Shown here: in pieces, positions 1 to 8,281 of the stretch
How positions within the stretch are numbered: the first letter of the stretch is position 1
Layout of the letters: each line of letters opens with the position of its first letter
From: MB1-2 sp046566065
GTDB taxonomy: Bacteria; Actinomycetota; CADDZG01; WHSQ01
Reading direction: 5' to 3'
Length of the DNA stretch: 64,000 nt
NCBI GenBank assembly: GCA_046566065.1
Contig: JBKHXK010000003.1
Location: forward strand, 1-64,000
Notes under the pieces: model-generated
What the model saw: only the letters and a program-made list of their open reading frames with translations
The model's database searches: none
Told to the model about the DNA's origin: nothing
Translations under genes and position numbers: made by a program

Positions 1-84
1 TGGGGTCCTTCGCCAGCGCCCGCCCCAGCACCTCGGCGGCACCGGCTGCGACGCCCGAGAGGTCCGGCGCCGCGTAGCCCTCTT
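1..84 (-). CDS. possible 3' part of a kinase-like gene, cut by window edge
   Basis: On the minus strand one frame is open across this edge and reads as a short protein-like stretch ending in 'EVLGRALAKDP'. That phrase resembles the end of the C-lobe of actinobacterial Ser/Thr protein kinases, where '(R/A)ALAKDP' precedes the last helix. No start codon or upstream kinase lobe is visible before about position 90, and the divergent ORF at 85 begins there. It may be a decayed remnant or a coincidental reading frame. The rest lies outside the window, so this is a weak call. Confidence 0.22.
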
Positions 85-495
85 GTGACGAACACGACCG
101 TGATCTCCGCTCACCTAGCGGATGTCCTCGAGTTATCTACACGACCCCTGAAGTCGGACGTTGCAACGAAGCTCCTGGAGCGCGCTGGCGTGTGGCAGAC
201 ACCCGAACATCCAGCCACGGTTGCGGTCTTCGTGGCAGTCGCCGGTGAGATCGATGATCGTCTTGAGACAGGTCGCAGTCTTCACGTCGGTGGGTGGGCT
301 GCAGACATCGTCCGGCTCACCCTGCCGCGAGAAGTCGCGCGCCTCGGCTGCTACATCGAGGACTTCGACCTCGGTGGGCGTAGAGTCGATGGTCCTCTAG
401 GTCGAGCGATGAGAGAAACAGTGGAACGTCACCTGGATCAGCTGGTGAGGAGGATGGTCTCGAGCCTCGTCGAGGAAGACGGCGTTCTCACCTAA
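85..495 (+). CDS. hypothetical protein, 136 aa
   Basis: I do not recognise this protein. It starts at GTG 85 with no clear ribosome binding site and encodes a mostly helical soluble protein without signal peptide, membrane segment or cysteine motif. Its codons use more A/T in third positions than the genes that follow (for example tta, gca and aca codons near the start), unlike the strongly GC3 codon use of the nfeD-glnR-nadE block. It lies beside an incomplete tRNA-Lys, so it may belong to inserted DNA. It could also be a spurious ORF. Confidence 0.45.
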   Translation: MTNTTVISAHLADVLELSTRPLKSDVATKLLERAGVWQTPEHPATVAVFVAVAGEIDDRLETGRSLHVGGWAADIVRLTLPREVARLGCYIEDFDLGGRRVDGPLGRAMRETVERHLDQLVRRMVSSLVEEDGVLT

Positions 496-614
496 CTAAT
501 CTTCTAACGTGACGCAGGGCGTCGCAGTGCAGCGGAGCGCCCCGGGTGCAATCGCCACGGCGGTGAGCGCACGCAACGACACGGCATGACATCGGGTGCA
601 AGCGGCTCACGAGA

Positions 615-652
615 TTAAAAGTCCGGAGCTCTACCAGATGAGCTAGGGGCCC
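615..652 (-). tRNA. 5' half of tRNA-Lys(UUU), 3' half missing
   Basis: Read on the minus strand from 652: a 7-base acceptor strand (GGGCCCC), TA, a D arm GCTC/GAGC with an ATCTGGTA loop, an anticodon 5' stem CCGGA and loop CTTTTAA giving anticodon UUU. The match to a bacterial tRNA-Lys stops right after the loop: the next five bases read TCTCG where TCCGG is needed, and no variable region, T arm (GGTTCGA) or complementary acceptor end follows down to position 1. The gene is therefore truncated or recombined at the anticodon loop and is probably non-functional as it stands. Confidence 0.6.
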
Positions 653-663
653 GGCGGCCTAGG

Positions 664-978
664 CTACCTGCGGGCCACGCGCAGTCGGAGGCCCTCGACC
701 TCGGTGACCTCGATGCTCTGGCCCCGTTCGAGCTCCTCGTCGGCGACCGCCTTCCAGATCTGTCCCTGGACCTTGACCTGGCCCTCGGGAGCGAGGTCGG
801 TCAAAACGGTACCGGGCATCCCAACCATCGCATCGGCTCCCGTGATAGCCCTGCGCTTCCGCCACCGGAGCCAGATAGCGATCTCGACGACGTCGCTCAG
901 CAGTAACGCGACGATCACGACGACTCGCCAGGTCCCCTCGAGGAAGAAGTAGGCGAGGATCGCGCCGAGGATCGTCAT
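664..978 (-). CDS. NfeD-like membrane protein with OB-fold domain
   Basis: A 104-residue protein with one or two hydrophobic segments at the N-terminus (about residues 3-37), a basic stop-transfer stretch (LRWRKRR), and a C-terminal OB-fold of the NfeD type, recognisable from 'GMPGTVLTDLAPEGQVKVQGQIWKA' split by glycine turns. Members of the short NfeD family are linked with membrane quality control and stomatin-like partners, but no stomatin gene is next to it. It starts three bases after the glnR stop, so it is the last gene of the nadE-glnR-nfeD unit. The role in nitrogen control is unknown. Confidence 0.75.
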   Translation of the reverse strand: MTILGAILAYFFLEGTWRVVVIVALLLSDVVEIAIWLRWRKRRAITGADAMVGMPGTVLTDLAPEGQVKVQGQIWKAVADEELERGQSIEVTEVEGLRLRVARR

Positions 979-981
979 CGA

Positions 982-1671
982 CTAGCGGTCGCGAGGCCGG
1001 GGAACGAGCCGATAACCGACGTTGCGGATCGTCTCGATCAGCGTTTCGTGCTCGACGCCGAGCTTCGCGCGCAAGCGTCTTATGTGCACGTCGACCGTGC
1101 GCGTGCCCCCGTAGTAGTCGTAGCCCCACACCTCTCGAAGCAAGAGGTCGCGATCGCAGACGCGTCCGGGCCGCTGCGCGAGGAACTTCAATAGCTCGAA
1201 CTCCTTGTAGGTGAGGTCTAACGGGCGCCCGCGCACGTAGACCTGATAGTTCTCGGGGTTGACGGTGAGGTCCCCGACCTTCAGCACTGCCGCCTCGTCG
1301 CTCTGCCCGCTGCGGCGCGACACCAGCGCGAGGCGGGCCGAGATCTCTCCTACCGATGCCGTGGTGACGAGGAAGTCGTCGACTCCGACCTCGAAGCGGA
1401 AACGAGCGACCCCCTCCTGGTCGACGATCACGATGATGGGTGGAAGGCCGATCTCCCAGGCAAGCGCCAGCCGCCGCGTGGCGTCCTCGGCGGTCGACAG
1501 GTCACCGGTGGCGTCGATCAGGATGATCTCGGGATGGATCGGAACGAGCTCCTCGGCCCCCGTCTCCTTCAGGCCGACATGGATCAGGCGATAGGGCGCG
1601 ATCGGGAAGGCTGGGAGTAGATCCCTGATGTCTCGGACTTGGTCGGAGACCAGCGCAACGGTCCAGGCCAT
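982..1671 (-). CDS. glnR: GlnR-type OmpR-family nitrogen response regulator
   Basis: A 229-residue protein with an atypical receiver (1-115) and an OmpR/PhoB winged helix (about 130-225). The acidic pair of a normal receiver is replaced by 'VSDQ', while Asp53 sits in 'LIDATGDL', as in the unphosphorylated orphan GlnR proteins of Streptomyces and mycobacteria ('LIDGRRDL'). The DNA-binding half keeps the GlnR signature 'LDLTYKEFELLKFLAQ' and 'VWGYDYYGGTRTVDVH'. GlnR activates or represses glutamine synthetase and ammonium genes. It lies 12 bases after nadE and in the same region as glnA2, glnE and glnA, two of which have GlnR-like boxes. No sensor kinase is nearby. Confidence 0.88.
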   Translation of the reverse strand: MAWTVALVSDQVRDIRDLLPAFPIAPYRLIHVGLKETGAEELVPIHPEIILIDATGDLSTAEDATRRLALAWEIGLPPIIVIVDQEGVARFRFEVGVDDFLVTTASVGEISARLALVSRRSGQSDEAAVLKVGDLTVNPENYQVYVRGRPLDLTYKEFELLKFLAQRPGRVCDRDLLLREVWGYDYYGGTRTVDVHIRRLRAKLGVEHETLIETIRNVGYRLVPRPRDR

Positions 1672-1683
1672 CTGTCTATGTTC

Positions 1684-3402
1684 CTAGCCTTCCTGCTCTT
1701 TGCCAACGGACTTGGCGGGTAGCGGGCCGGGGTGCCCCTCTCGCCAGGAGTTGCTTATCGGCAGGCGTCGATCACGTCCGAACGCCTTCGTGGTGACCTT
1801 CGGCCCCGGTGGAGCTTGGCGGCGCTTGTACTCGGCCCGGTCCACCAAGGCGACGACCTTCTCGACCGTGGCGCGGTCGAAGCCTCGTTCCTCTATATCG
1901 GCCACTCCGAGGTCTTCCTCGATGTAGGCCTCGAGGATCGGATCCAGCACGTCGTAGGGAGGCAGAGAGTCGGAATCCTTCTGGTCCGGGCGCAGCTCGG
2001 CGGACGGTGCCTTGGTGATGACGCTGGCGGGGATCACCTCGCCGGCACGGTTCCGGTGATGGCACAGCTCGTACACCTCGGTCTTGAAGACGTCCTTCAA
2101 GAGGGCGAAGCCCCCGGCCATGTCGCCGTAGAGCGTGGCGTAACCGCAGGCCATCTCCGACTTGTTCCCGGTGGCCACGAGCAGATGCCCGTATCGGTTC
2201 GAGATAGCCATCAGCAGGGTTCCGCGGATGCGTGCCTGCAGGTTCTCTTCCGCCAGTCCCATCTCGTGGGGGCCCAAGGTGGTTTCCATACGATCCAGGT
2301 AGGACCGATATATCTCTGCGATCGGGATGTCGATCAGCTGGATGCCGAGGTTGTCGGCGAGCGCTTTCGCGTCGTCGACGGAATGCGAGCTCGAGAACTC
2401 CGAGGGCATCGAGACGCCCAACACGTTCTCGGCCCCCAGCGCGTCGGCGGCGATCACCGCGGTCAGAGCCGAGTCCACGCCGCCGGAAAGTCCGAGCACG
2501 ACCTTGTCGAAGCGGTTCTTGCGCGCGTAGTCCCGCAGAGCGAGTACCAGCGCGTCGTAGACCTCTTCTACCGCCGGTGGGTCCGCTACCAGCACGCGCT
2601 CGACGTCACCGGTCGTCGTCGGCAGCGTGACCGGGATCCGCGTGATCGAAGGGTGCTGGGTGGCACCTGCCTCTCCGAGAGGGATGTCCACGATGCCGAG
2701 GTGTTCGACGAACTGCGGGAAGCGCGCCAAGAGAGCGCCGTCCGGCCCGACCGCCAGGGAGCCACCGTCGAACACCAACTCGTCCTGACCGCCGACGAGG
2801 TTCACGTATGCGATGGAGGAGCGCGCGCGCTGTGCGCGCTCCGCGAGTAGCTCGAAGCGCTCGCCGATCTTGTCTTTGTGGAAGGGCGATGCATTGATGT
2901 TGACGATCACCTGCGCTCCGGCATCTCCTTGAGTCGTAACCGGACCGGTTGGGCTCCAGGCGTCCTCACAGATGCAGACCCCGATGACCCCAGAGGGACT
3001 CTCGAACAGGAAATGGCCCCGCCCTGCTTCGAAATACCGGCGCTCGTCGAAGACCCCGTAGTTGGGCAGCAGATGCTTCCGGTAGGTGGCGAGCCGTTTG
3101 CCCCCGAGACAGATCGCCGCTGAGTTGTAGAGGCGGTCCCGGCTGGGCTCGACGAATCCGAACACGACCAGGGCGTCTCCGCTGACCGAGGCCAGATGCT
3201 CGACCGCGTCGAGGTTGGCTTCGACGAAGGAGCGCTTGAGGACGAGGTCTTCGGGCGGATAGCCGGTGATGGCCAACTCGGGCAAAGCGATCACCTGCGC
3301 GCCCAACTCGGCCGCTTCGGTCATAGCGGCCTCGATCTTCGCTACGTTGCCTTCGATATCTCCCACCGGGAGATCGAGCTGAGCGAGCGCCATCCTGATC
3401 AT
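1684..3402 (-). CDS. nadE: glutamine-dependent NAD+ synthetase
   Basis: A two-domain enzyme of 572 residues that makes NAD+ from deamido-NAD+, ATP and glutamine. The N-terminal nitrilase-type glutaminase has the Glu42-Lys109-Cys145 triad ('LPELAITGYP', 'YRKHLLPNYG', 'ICEDAW'). The C-terminal synthetase has the PP-loop 'SGGVDS' at 306-311. The start ATG at 3402 has no Shine-Dalgarno but a TAGGCT hexamer ends six bases before it, so the transcript is probably leaderless. It heads the nadE-glnR-nfeD operon and shares its promoter region, including a GlnR-like box, with divergent glnA2. Nitrogen control of NAD synthesis is therefore plausible. Confidence 0.93.
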   Translation of the reverse strand: MIRMALAQLDLPVGDIEGNVAKIEAAMTEAAELGAQVIALPELAITGYPPEDLVLKRSFVEANLDAVEHLASVSGDALVVFGFVEPSRDRLYNSAAICLGGKRLATYRKHLLPNYGVFDERRYFEAGRGHFLFESPSGVIGVCICEDAWSPTGPVTTQGDAGAQVIVNINASPFHKDKIGERFELLAERAQRARSSIAYVNLVGGQDELVFDGGSLAVGPDGALLARFPQFVEHLGIVDIPLGEAGATQHPSITRIPVTLPTTTGDVERVLVADPPAVEEVYDALVLALRDYARKNRFDKVVLGLSGGVDSALTAVIAADALGAENVLGVSMPSEFSSSHSVDDAKALADNLGIQLIDIPIAEIYRSYLDRMETTLGPHEMGLAEENLQARIRGTLLMAISNRYGHLLVATGNKSEMACGYATLYGDMAGGFALLKDVFKTEVYELCHHRNRAGEVIPASVITKAPSAELRPDQKDSDSLPPYDVLDPILEAYIEEDLGVADIEERGFDRATVEKVVALVDRAEYKRRQAPPGPKVTTKAFGRDRRLPISNSWREGHPGPLPAKSVGKEQEG

Positions 3403-3481
3403 CTCGCCAGCCTACGAGCCGTTCGGCCCCCATTCACTCGAGTTAACCCCGGCGAAACCTGACGGGCGTAATCTCCCGCCC
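3403..3481. promoter_or_regulatory. divergent nadE/glnA2 promoter with GlnR-like box
   Basis: Towards glnA2, TTAAC (3443-3447), six bases, then GAAAC (3454-3458) fits the actinobacterial GlnR box gTnAC-n6-GaAAC except for T in the first position. A -10 hexamer TAATCT (3469-3474) lies seven bases before ATG 3482, predicting a leaderless glnA2 mRNA with the GlnR box near -25 to -40. Towards nadE, TAGGCT (complement of 3409-3414) lies six bases before ATG 3402. Confidence 0.7.
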
Positions 3482-4828
3482 ATGGAGAGACAACAGGATT
3501 ACGTGCTGAGGACGGTAGAGGAACGCGGCATCCGCCTGATCTGGCTCTGGTTCACGGACGTTCTCGGCTTCTTGAAATCGTTCGCGGTCACGGCGGAGGA
3601 GCTCGAGCAGGCGTTCGACGAGGGCATCGGTTTCGACGGATCTGCGATCGAAGGCTTCGCCCGCGTGCAGGAGTCAGACATGCTTGCCCGTCCGGACGCC
3701 AGCACGTTCCAGATCGTCCCGGGCAGGGACGACGACGGAGAAGGCGGGGTCGGTCGCATGTTCTGCGACATCTACACGCCTGACGGACGACCGTTCTGGG
3801 GGGACCCGCGCTACGTGCTCCGCAGGAACCTGGACAAGGCCGCCGAGCGAGGGTTCACCTTCTACGTCCATCCCGAGATGGAGTTCTTCGTGTTCCGATC
3901 ACCGGACGACCCGACGCCGATCGACGCCGGTGGCTATTTCGACTTCACCCCGCTTGCGGTCACCCAGGAGCTGCGACGCGACACGATCAGCGTCCTGGAG
4001 CGGATGGGCATACCGGTCGAGTTCTCCCACCACGAGGTCGCACCCTCCCAACACGAGATCGATCTGCGTCATGCGGACGCATTGACGATGGCGGATTCGG
4101 TCATGACGTACCGATTGGTCGTGAAAGAGACGGCGGCGAGCAGAGGCATGTACGCGACCTTCATGCCGAAGCCTTCGACGGACCTTCCCGGCTCGGGTAT
4201 GCACACGCACCTGTCTCTCTTCGAGGGTGACGTCAACGCCTTCCACGACTCCTCTGACGAGTACCACCTCTCCAAGGTGGCCAAGGCGTTCACCGCTGGT
4301 CTGCTGGTTCATGCCCGTGAGATCACCGCGGTTACGAACCAGTGGGTCAACTCCTACAAGAGGCTGGTGACCGGACGCGGCTACCCTGTGATGGAGGCTC
4401 CCGTTTATGTGTGTTGGGGTCGTCACAACCGGTCCGCTCTGGTGCGCGTCCCGATGTACAAGCCGCGCAAGGACCAGTCCACGAGGATCGAGTTCCGCTC
4501 GCCGGATCCGGCCTGCAACCCCTACCTGGCGTTCTCCGTGATGTTGGCGGCCGGGCTGAAGGGGATCGACGAGGGTTACGAGCTTCCCGAGGAAGCCACC
4601 GACAACATCTTCGAGATGGACCAGACCGAGCGCAGGGCCAGAGGGATCACGCAGTTGCCCGACGACCTGTTCGAAGCCGTGCGCGAGATGGAGCAATCCG
4701 ACCTCGTGGCCGAAACCCTCGGGGAGCAGGTGTTCGAGTACCTGCTCCGCAACAAGCGAGCCGAGTGGGACCAGTACAAGTCGTACGTGTCCCCCTACGA
4801 GGTCGAGCGGTACCTGCCCCTGCTCTGA
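3482..4828 (+). CDS. glnA2: GlnA2-type glutamine synthetase family enzyme
   Basis: A 448-residue glutamine synthetase fold protein that matches the actinobacterial GlnA2 group from its first residues ('MERQQDYVLRTVEERGIR') through 'LWFTDVLGFLKS', 'GFDGSAIEGF' and 'VNSYKRLV'. Metal and ATP-site motifs are present: 'HPEMEFF', 'SHHEVAPSQHEID', 'GSGMHTHLS', 'RIEFRSPDPACNPY'. The adenylylation tyrosine of GlnA is Phe377 here ('NIFEMD'), so GlnE should not modify it. In Streptomyces, GlnA2 acts as a gamma-glutamylpolyamine synthetase rather than the main glutamine synthetase; that role is an inference here. The gene order glnA2-glnE near glnA is the actinobacterial arrangement. Confidence 0.9.
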   Translation: MERQQDYVLRTVEERGIRLIWLWFTDVLGFLKSFAVTAEELEQAFDEGIGFDGSAIEGFARVQESDMLARPDASTFQIVPGRDDDGEGGVGRMFCDIYTPDGRPFWGDPRYVLRRNLDKAAERGFTFYVHPEMEFFVFRSPDDPTPIDAGGYFDFTPLAVTQELRRDTISVLERMGIPVEFSHHEVAPSQHEIDLRHADALTMADSVMTYRLVVKETAASRGMYATFMPKPSTDLPGSGMHTHLSLFEGDVNAFHDSSDEYHLSKVAKAFTAGLLVHAREITAVTNQWVNSYKRLVTGRGYPVMEAPVYVCWGRHNRSALVRVPMYKPRKDQSTRIEFRSPDPACNPYLAFSVMLAAGLKGIDEGYELPEEATDNIFEMDQTERRARGITQLPDDLFEAVREMEQSDLVAETLGEQVFEYLLRNKRAEWDQYKSYVSPYEVERYLPLL

Positions 4829-4840
4829 GTGTCCTCTCCG

Positions 4841-5344
4841 TCAGTCCATGAGGGCGGGCACGCGGGTAGCGCCGACCCATCTTGGCCCCCAGTAGTAGGG
4901 GTCGTACAGCGAGCGCACCCGGACACCCTCCGAAGACGTCGTCGAGATGAACTTCCCGTTGCCGATGTAGATGCCCACGTGGCCGACCCGGGCGCTGGTG
5001 GTCTTGTGGAACACCAGGTCCCCACGCTTCAGGTTGCGCCTCTTCCAGATCCGGCGGTAGCCGGCGCGCTTGCCCAGCTCGAACTGCTCCATGGAGGAAC
5101 GCGGCAGGTTCGCTCCGTGATCTCCGAAGGTCCAGCGGGTCAAGCCCGAGCAGTCGAACGCGCCGGGCGACGAACCGCCGTAGGAGTAGCGGGAGCCGAT
5201 CTGGCTGCGGACGCGATCCTCGATGTGGCGCCGCTGCTTCGCGGTGGCGCCATAGGTGTTCGCCTGTGCTGGTGCGGCACCGGAACCGAAGACGGCCAGG
5301 ACCGCGATGATGGCGGCCATGTACGTGGTCGATCGTTTGCGCAC
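4841..5344 (-). CDS. secreted NlpC/P60 peptidoglycan endopeptidase
   Basis: A 167-residue exported cell-wall hydrolase. GTG 5344 is chosen because AGGAGG stands five bases before it and a signal peptide follows directly (basic 'RKRSTTY', hydrophobic 'MAAIIAVLAVFGSG', cleavage near 'APAQA'). The NlpC/P60 domain fills the rest, with catalytic Cys in 'FDCSGLTRW', His in 'VGHVGIYIG' and the third polar residue a little later. Such enzymes cleave stem peptides, usually D-Glu-mDAP. It stands alone between convergent glnA2 (12-base gap) and divergent glnE, with a leader of about 240 bases. Confidence 0.85.
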   Translation of the reverse strand: MRKRSTTYMAAIIAVLAVFGSGAAPAQANTYGATAKQRRHIEDRVRSQIGSRYSYGGSSPGAFDCSGLTRWTFGDHGANLPRSSMEQFELGKRAGYRRIWKRRNLKRGDLVFHKTTSARVGHVGIYIGNGKFISTTSSEGVRVRSLYDPYYWGPRWVGATRVPALMD

Positions 5345-5662
5345 TCGAACCTCCTCGATCAGGGGTGGACCGCGTTCGGGTCGGCTCGCCGCACGCGTCG
5401 GCATCCCGATCGATCCACCGGTTCTCCGGCCACACCCGGGCGACGTCGTTGATGTCGACGTCCCACGATCCCGGGGACCGCTTCTTGCAAGGCACCTGGG
5501 CCTGCGGCTGCGCTCAGGGCGCAACGGGCATCACCATAGGGGCCGGCCCCGACCCGATCGCAGAGCCAAACCCGAGAACGAGGGCCGGTATTTTGTGCCT
5601 CAGACACAAAAACCCCCCTGCGCCTACTCGTTGCGATACAAGCGATCCGAGGAGGTGCCGGC
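5345..5662. other. 318-base intergenic region, nlpC leader and glnE upstream
   Basis: This gap separates the divergent nlpC and glnE starts. Towards nlpC it forms a long GC-rich leader with several short inverted repeats, as is common ahead of actinobacterial cell-wall hydrolase genes, but I could not match the conserved core of the ydaO (c-di-AMP) riboswitch. The frame of glnE stays open leftwards across much of it without an ATG, GTG or TTG. A strong 21-base palindrome lies at 5591-5611. Confidence 0.5.
5591..5611. promoter_or_regulatory. 21-base palindrome, operator-like
   Basis: TTTTGTG and CACAAAA arms flank a seven-base centre that itself contains CT/AG symmetry (GTGnCTnAGnCAC). It is the most A/T-rich and most symmetric stretch in the nlpC-glnE gap and lies about 52 bases before the proposed glnE start. 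It is followed by a run of C, not T, so it does not look like a plain terminator. The binding protein is unknown. Confidence 0.4.
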
Positions 5663-8281
5663 ATAGCTAGCGCCCGCGATCGGCTAACCGCCCTGGGTCA
5701 GGCCTCTCGCTCCCTGAGCCTCTTCGTAGAGGAGGACGACCAGGCGCGAGCTCTGGTCGAGACCGACGAACCGCTGTCGGGCGGCTATCTGGAGGTGCTC
5801 CGCGCCGCCGCGACGGAGGGCGGGTATCCGGCTCTGCGGCTGGAGAAGCGTCGCCGTCTGGCGGCCTTGGCAGCGAGAGACCTGGCGGGGGAGCTCGCCT
5901 TGGAGGACGTGGGGGTCCACCTGTCGGACCTGGCGGATGCGTGTATCGAGGTGTTCCTCGAGACGGAGGGATCCACGACGCTCGGTGTGGTTTCGATGGG
6001 AAAGCTCGGGGGCCGCGAGCTGAACTATTCCTCCGACATCGATCTCATGTTCGTGGCCCCCCCCGATGGACTCGAAGAGGCGACGAAGACCGCGACCTCC
6101 CTGTTAGCCGAGCTCGGGGGCACCTTTGCCGAAGGTCAGGCTTTCAGGATCGATATGAACCTCCGCCCGGAGGGAAGGAGCGGGCCCCTTGTCAGGACGC
6201 TGGACGGTTATCTCGAGTACTACAAGCGGTGGGCCGAGACGTGGGAGTTCCAGGCGCTGATCAAAGCGCGTGCCAGCGCGGGCGCGCGCGAGCTGAGTGA
6301 GAGCTTGGTTCGCGAGACCCGCCCCTTCGTGTTCGACCGCGCCGCATCCAGCGAGGGGATCACGAGCATCCGCAGGATGAAAGAGCGCGTGGAGGAACAC
6401 GCAGCTCGTTCGACCCGACGGGCGAAGGCATCCAACCTCGACGTGAAGCTGGGACCGGGCGGGATCCGCGACATCGAGTTCTCGGTGCAGTTGTTGCAGT
6501 TGGTCCACGGCGGTTCGGATCCCGACGTGCGATCCGCCAACACCTTGCAAGCGATCGATCAGCTGGTTGACGGCGGGTACATCGCCGAGGAAGACGGCGC
6601 GGGTCTGTCGGTCGACTACAGATGGCTGCGCAACGTCGAGCACCGCATCCAGCTATGGCAGGAGCGCCAGGTGCACACCCTGCCGACGGACGAGGAAGCC
6701 CGCGGTCGGATCGCTCGCTCGCTGGGTTTCCGTGACAGCCCCGCGGCGGGGGCGGTCGCTAGGTTCGACGAGGCACACCGCCGCGTCCTGACGGACGTGC
6801 GAGGTCGCTTCGAGAAGCTGTTCTACCGGCCCATGGTCGAGTCTCTTGCCGACGCGGGCGCCTCCAAGCTTCCGCCGGATGCTCTGAAGGACCGCCTTCG
6901 TCTGCTGGGATTCCGCGACGTCGATCGCGCCACGCGGACGCTGACCAGCCTCGTCTCAGGCCGCGACCGTCGGGCCAAGTTGTTCCGCGTGCTGACACCG
7001 GCGATGCTGCGCTTCCTGGCATCGACGCCGCAACCCGACCAGGGTCTGTTCTCGTTCCTCCGACTCGGGGAAGCCCTGGAGGGGCGGGTGGACGCGCTCG
7101 GCGCTCTGCGAGACAACCCACCTGGGCTCGAGTTCCTGGCGAAGGTGCTCGGAAGCGGCCGCTTCCTAGGCGACGTGCTCACGCACGTGCCCGAAGAGCT
7201 GGCGGTGATCGCGGACCCGCGCGGTCCCGGCCCGGCCAAAGGAAGGGAGCAGCTGGTCAAGGAAGGGCGCTCCTCGCTCGGTTGGCGTGACCCCGAGGCG
7301 CGCTTCGACGGGCTGCGGAGATTCAAACGCCGCGAGACGCTGAAGATCGCGCTCAGCGAGTTGGCCGGAGCGATCGATGTAACTCAAGCGGGTTCTTGGC
7401 TGAGCGACGTCGCAGCTGCATGCATCGAGGCCGCCCTCGACGACACCGTCGATCTCGCCGTGGTGGGGATGGGGAAACTGGGCGGGAGAGAGCTCAACTA
7501 CGCGTCGGATGTAGATGTCCTGTTCGTGCACCGCGGCGACCCCACCGTAGCGGAGAAGAAGGCGGAATCGCTTCTTCGTGCGATCGGGGAGGTCACCCCC
7601 GAGGGCCAAGCCTTCCGGGTGGATGCCGCGTTGAGACCCGAGGGCAAGTCCGGCCCCCTCTCCCGTTCGCTCGAGTCGTACCTCGAGTACTACAACCGCT
7701 GGGGGGACCACTGGGAGCACCAAGCCCTGATCAAGGCGCGTCCGATCGCGGGCGATCTGGAGCTCGCTCGATCGTTGGTCGACGCGACCCGCGACCTAGC
7801 GTTCCCGCCGCAGCTTCCAACCGAAGCGTTGGTGCAGATCCGGCACCTGAAGGCTCGGATGGAGAAGGAGCGCGTGCCGAAGGGAACCGATCCACGTCGC
7901 CATCTGAAACTGGGGCCGGGTGGCATCGCGGACGTCGAGTTCGCGGTCCAGTTGCTGCAACGGAAGCACGCTGCCGAACTGCTCGAGCTTCGCTCACCGG
8001 GCACGATGGAAGCGCTGCAGGTGGCGGCCGATCACGAGCTGGTAGGACGAGAGGAGGCCGAGCGTTTGCGAGACGCCTTCATGTTCCTGATGAGTCTCAG
8101 GAACCGCCTCTTCTTCCTATATGCGAAGCCCGTAGACGCGCTGCCGACCAAACCCGAGGAGCTCGAAGCTCTCGGCATCGCGATGGGCTTCACGGGTCAG
8201 CCCCGTCAGGAGCTGGAAGAGACGTTCTTGCGCATCACCCGGCGCGCTCGCAAGGTCGCTCACTCGTTGATCTACGACTAG
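5663..8281 (+). CDS. glnE: bifunctional glutamine synthetase adenylyltransferase/deadenylase
   Basis: GlnE adenylylates and deadenylylates the GlnA tyrosine. Two nucleotidyltransferase halves are visible, each with a 'GxELNYxSDxDxxFV' catalytic motif (6007-6054 and about 7480-7525) followed by 'LRPEGxSGPL' and 'LGPGGI.D.EF' motifs. Homology to actinobacterial GlnE extends upstream of the first GTG (5795) to about 5663 ('ASARDRLTALGQASRSLSLF'). No ATG, GTG or TTG exists in that stretch; an AGGAGG at 5650-5655 sits seven bases before ATA 5663. I therefore start at 5663 (872 aa), some 100 residues shorter at the N-terminus than relatives. Either ATA is used or the start is altered. Confidence 0.85.
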   Translation: MASARDRLTALGQASRSLSLFVEEDDQARALVETDEPLSGGYLEVLRAAATEGGYPALRLEKRRRLAALAARDLAGELALEDVGVHLSDLADACIEVFLETEGSTTLGVVSMGKLGGRELNYSSDIDLMFVAPPDGLEEATKTATSLLAELGGTFAEGQAFRIDMNLRPEGRSGPLVRTLDGYLEYYKRWAETWEFQALIKARASAGARELSESLVRETRPFVFDRAASSEGITSIRRMKERVEEHAARSTRRAKASNLDVKLGPGGIRDIEFSVQLLQLVHGGSDPDVRSANTLQAIDQLVDGGYIAEEDGAGLSVDYRWLRNVEHRIQLWQERQVHTLPTDEEARGRIARSLGFRDSPAAGAVARFDEAHRRVLTDVRGRFEKLFYRPMVESLADAGASKLPPDALKDRLRLLGFRDVDRATRTLTSLVSGRDRRAKLFRVLTPAMLRFLASTPQPDQGLFSFLRLGEALEGRVDALGALRDNPPGLEFLAKVLGSGRFLGDVLTHVPEELAVIADPRGPGPAKGREQLVKEGRSSLGWRDPEARFDGLRRFKRRETLKIALSELAGAIDVTQAGSWLSDVAAACIEAALDDTVDLAVVGMGKLGGRELNYASDVDVLFVHRGDPTVAEKKAESLLRAIGEVTPEGQAFRVDAALRPEGKSGPLSRSLESYLEYYNRWGDHWEHQALIKARPIAGDLELARSLVDATRDLAFPPQLPTEALVQIRHLKARMEKERVPKGTDPRRHLKLGPGGIADVEFAVQLLQRKHAAELLELRSPGTMEALQVAADHELVGREEAERLRDAFMFLMSLRNRLFFLYAKPVDALPTKPEELEALGIAMGFTGQPRQELEETFLRITRRARKVAHSLIYD

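Noticed and set aside
1..600. Group I intron splitting tRNA-Lys
   Set aside because: No 3' tRNA half is visible on the minus strand down to position 1, and the junction lacks the usual U-ending 5' exon pairing. It cannot be excluded if the 3' half lies beyond the window.
5345..5590. ydaO (c-di-AMP) riboswitch in the nlpC leader
   Set aside because: The position ahead of a cell-wall hydrolase is typical, but I could not line up the conserved riboswitch core by eye. A covariance-model search of this leader would decide.
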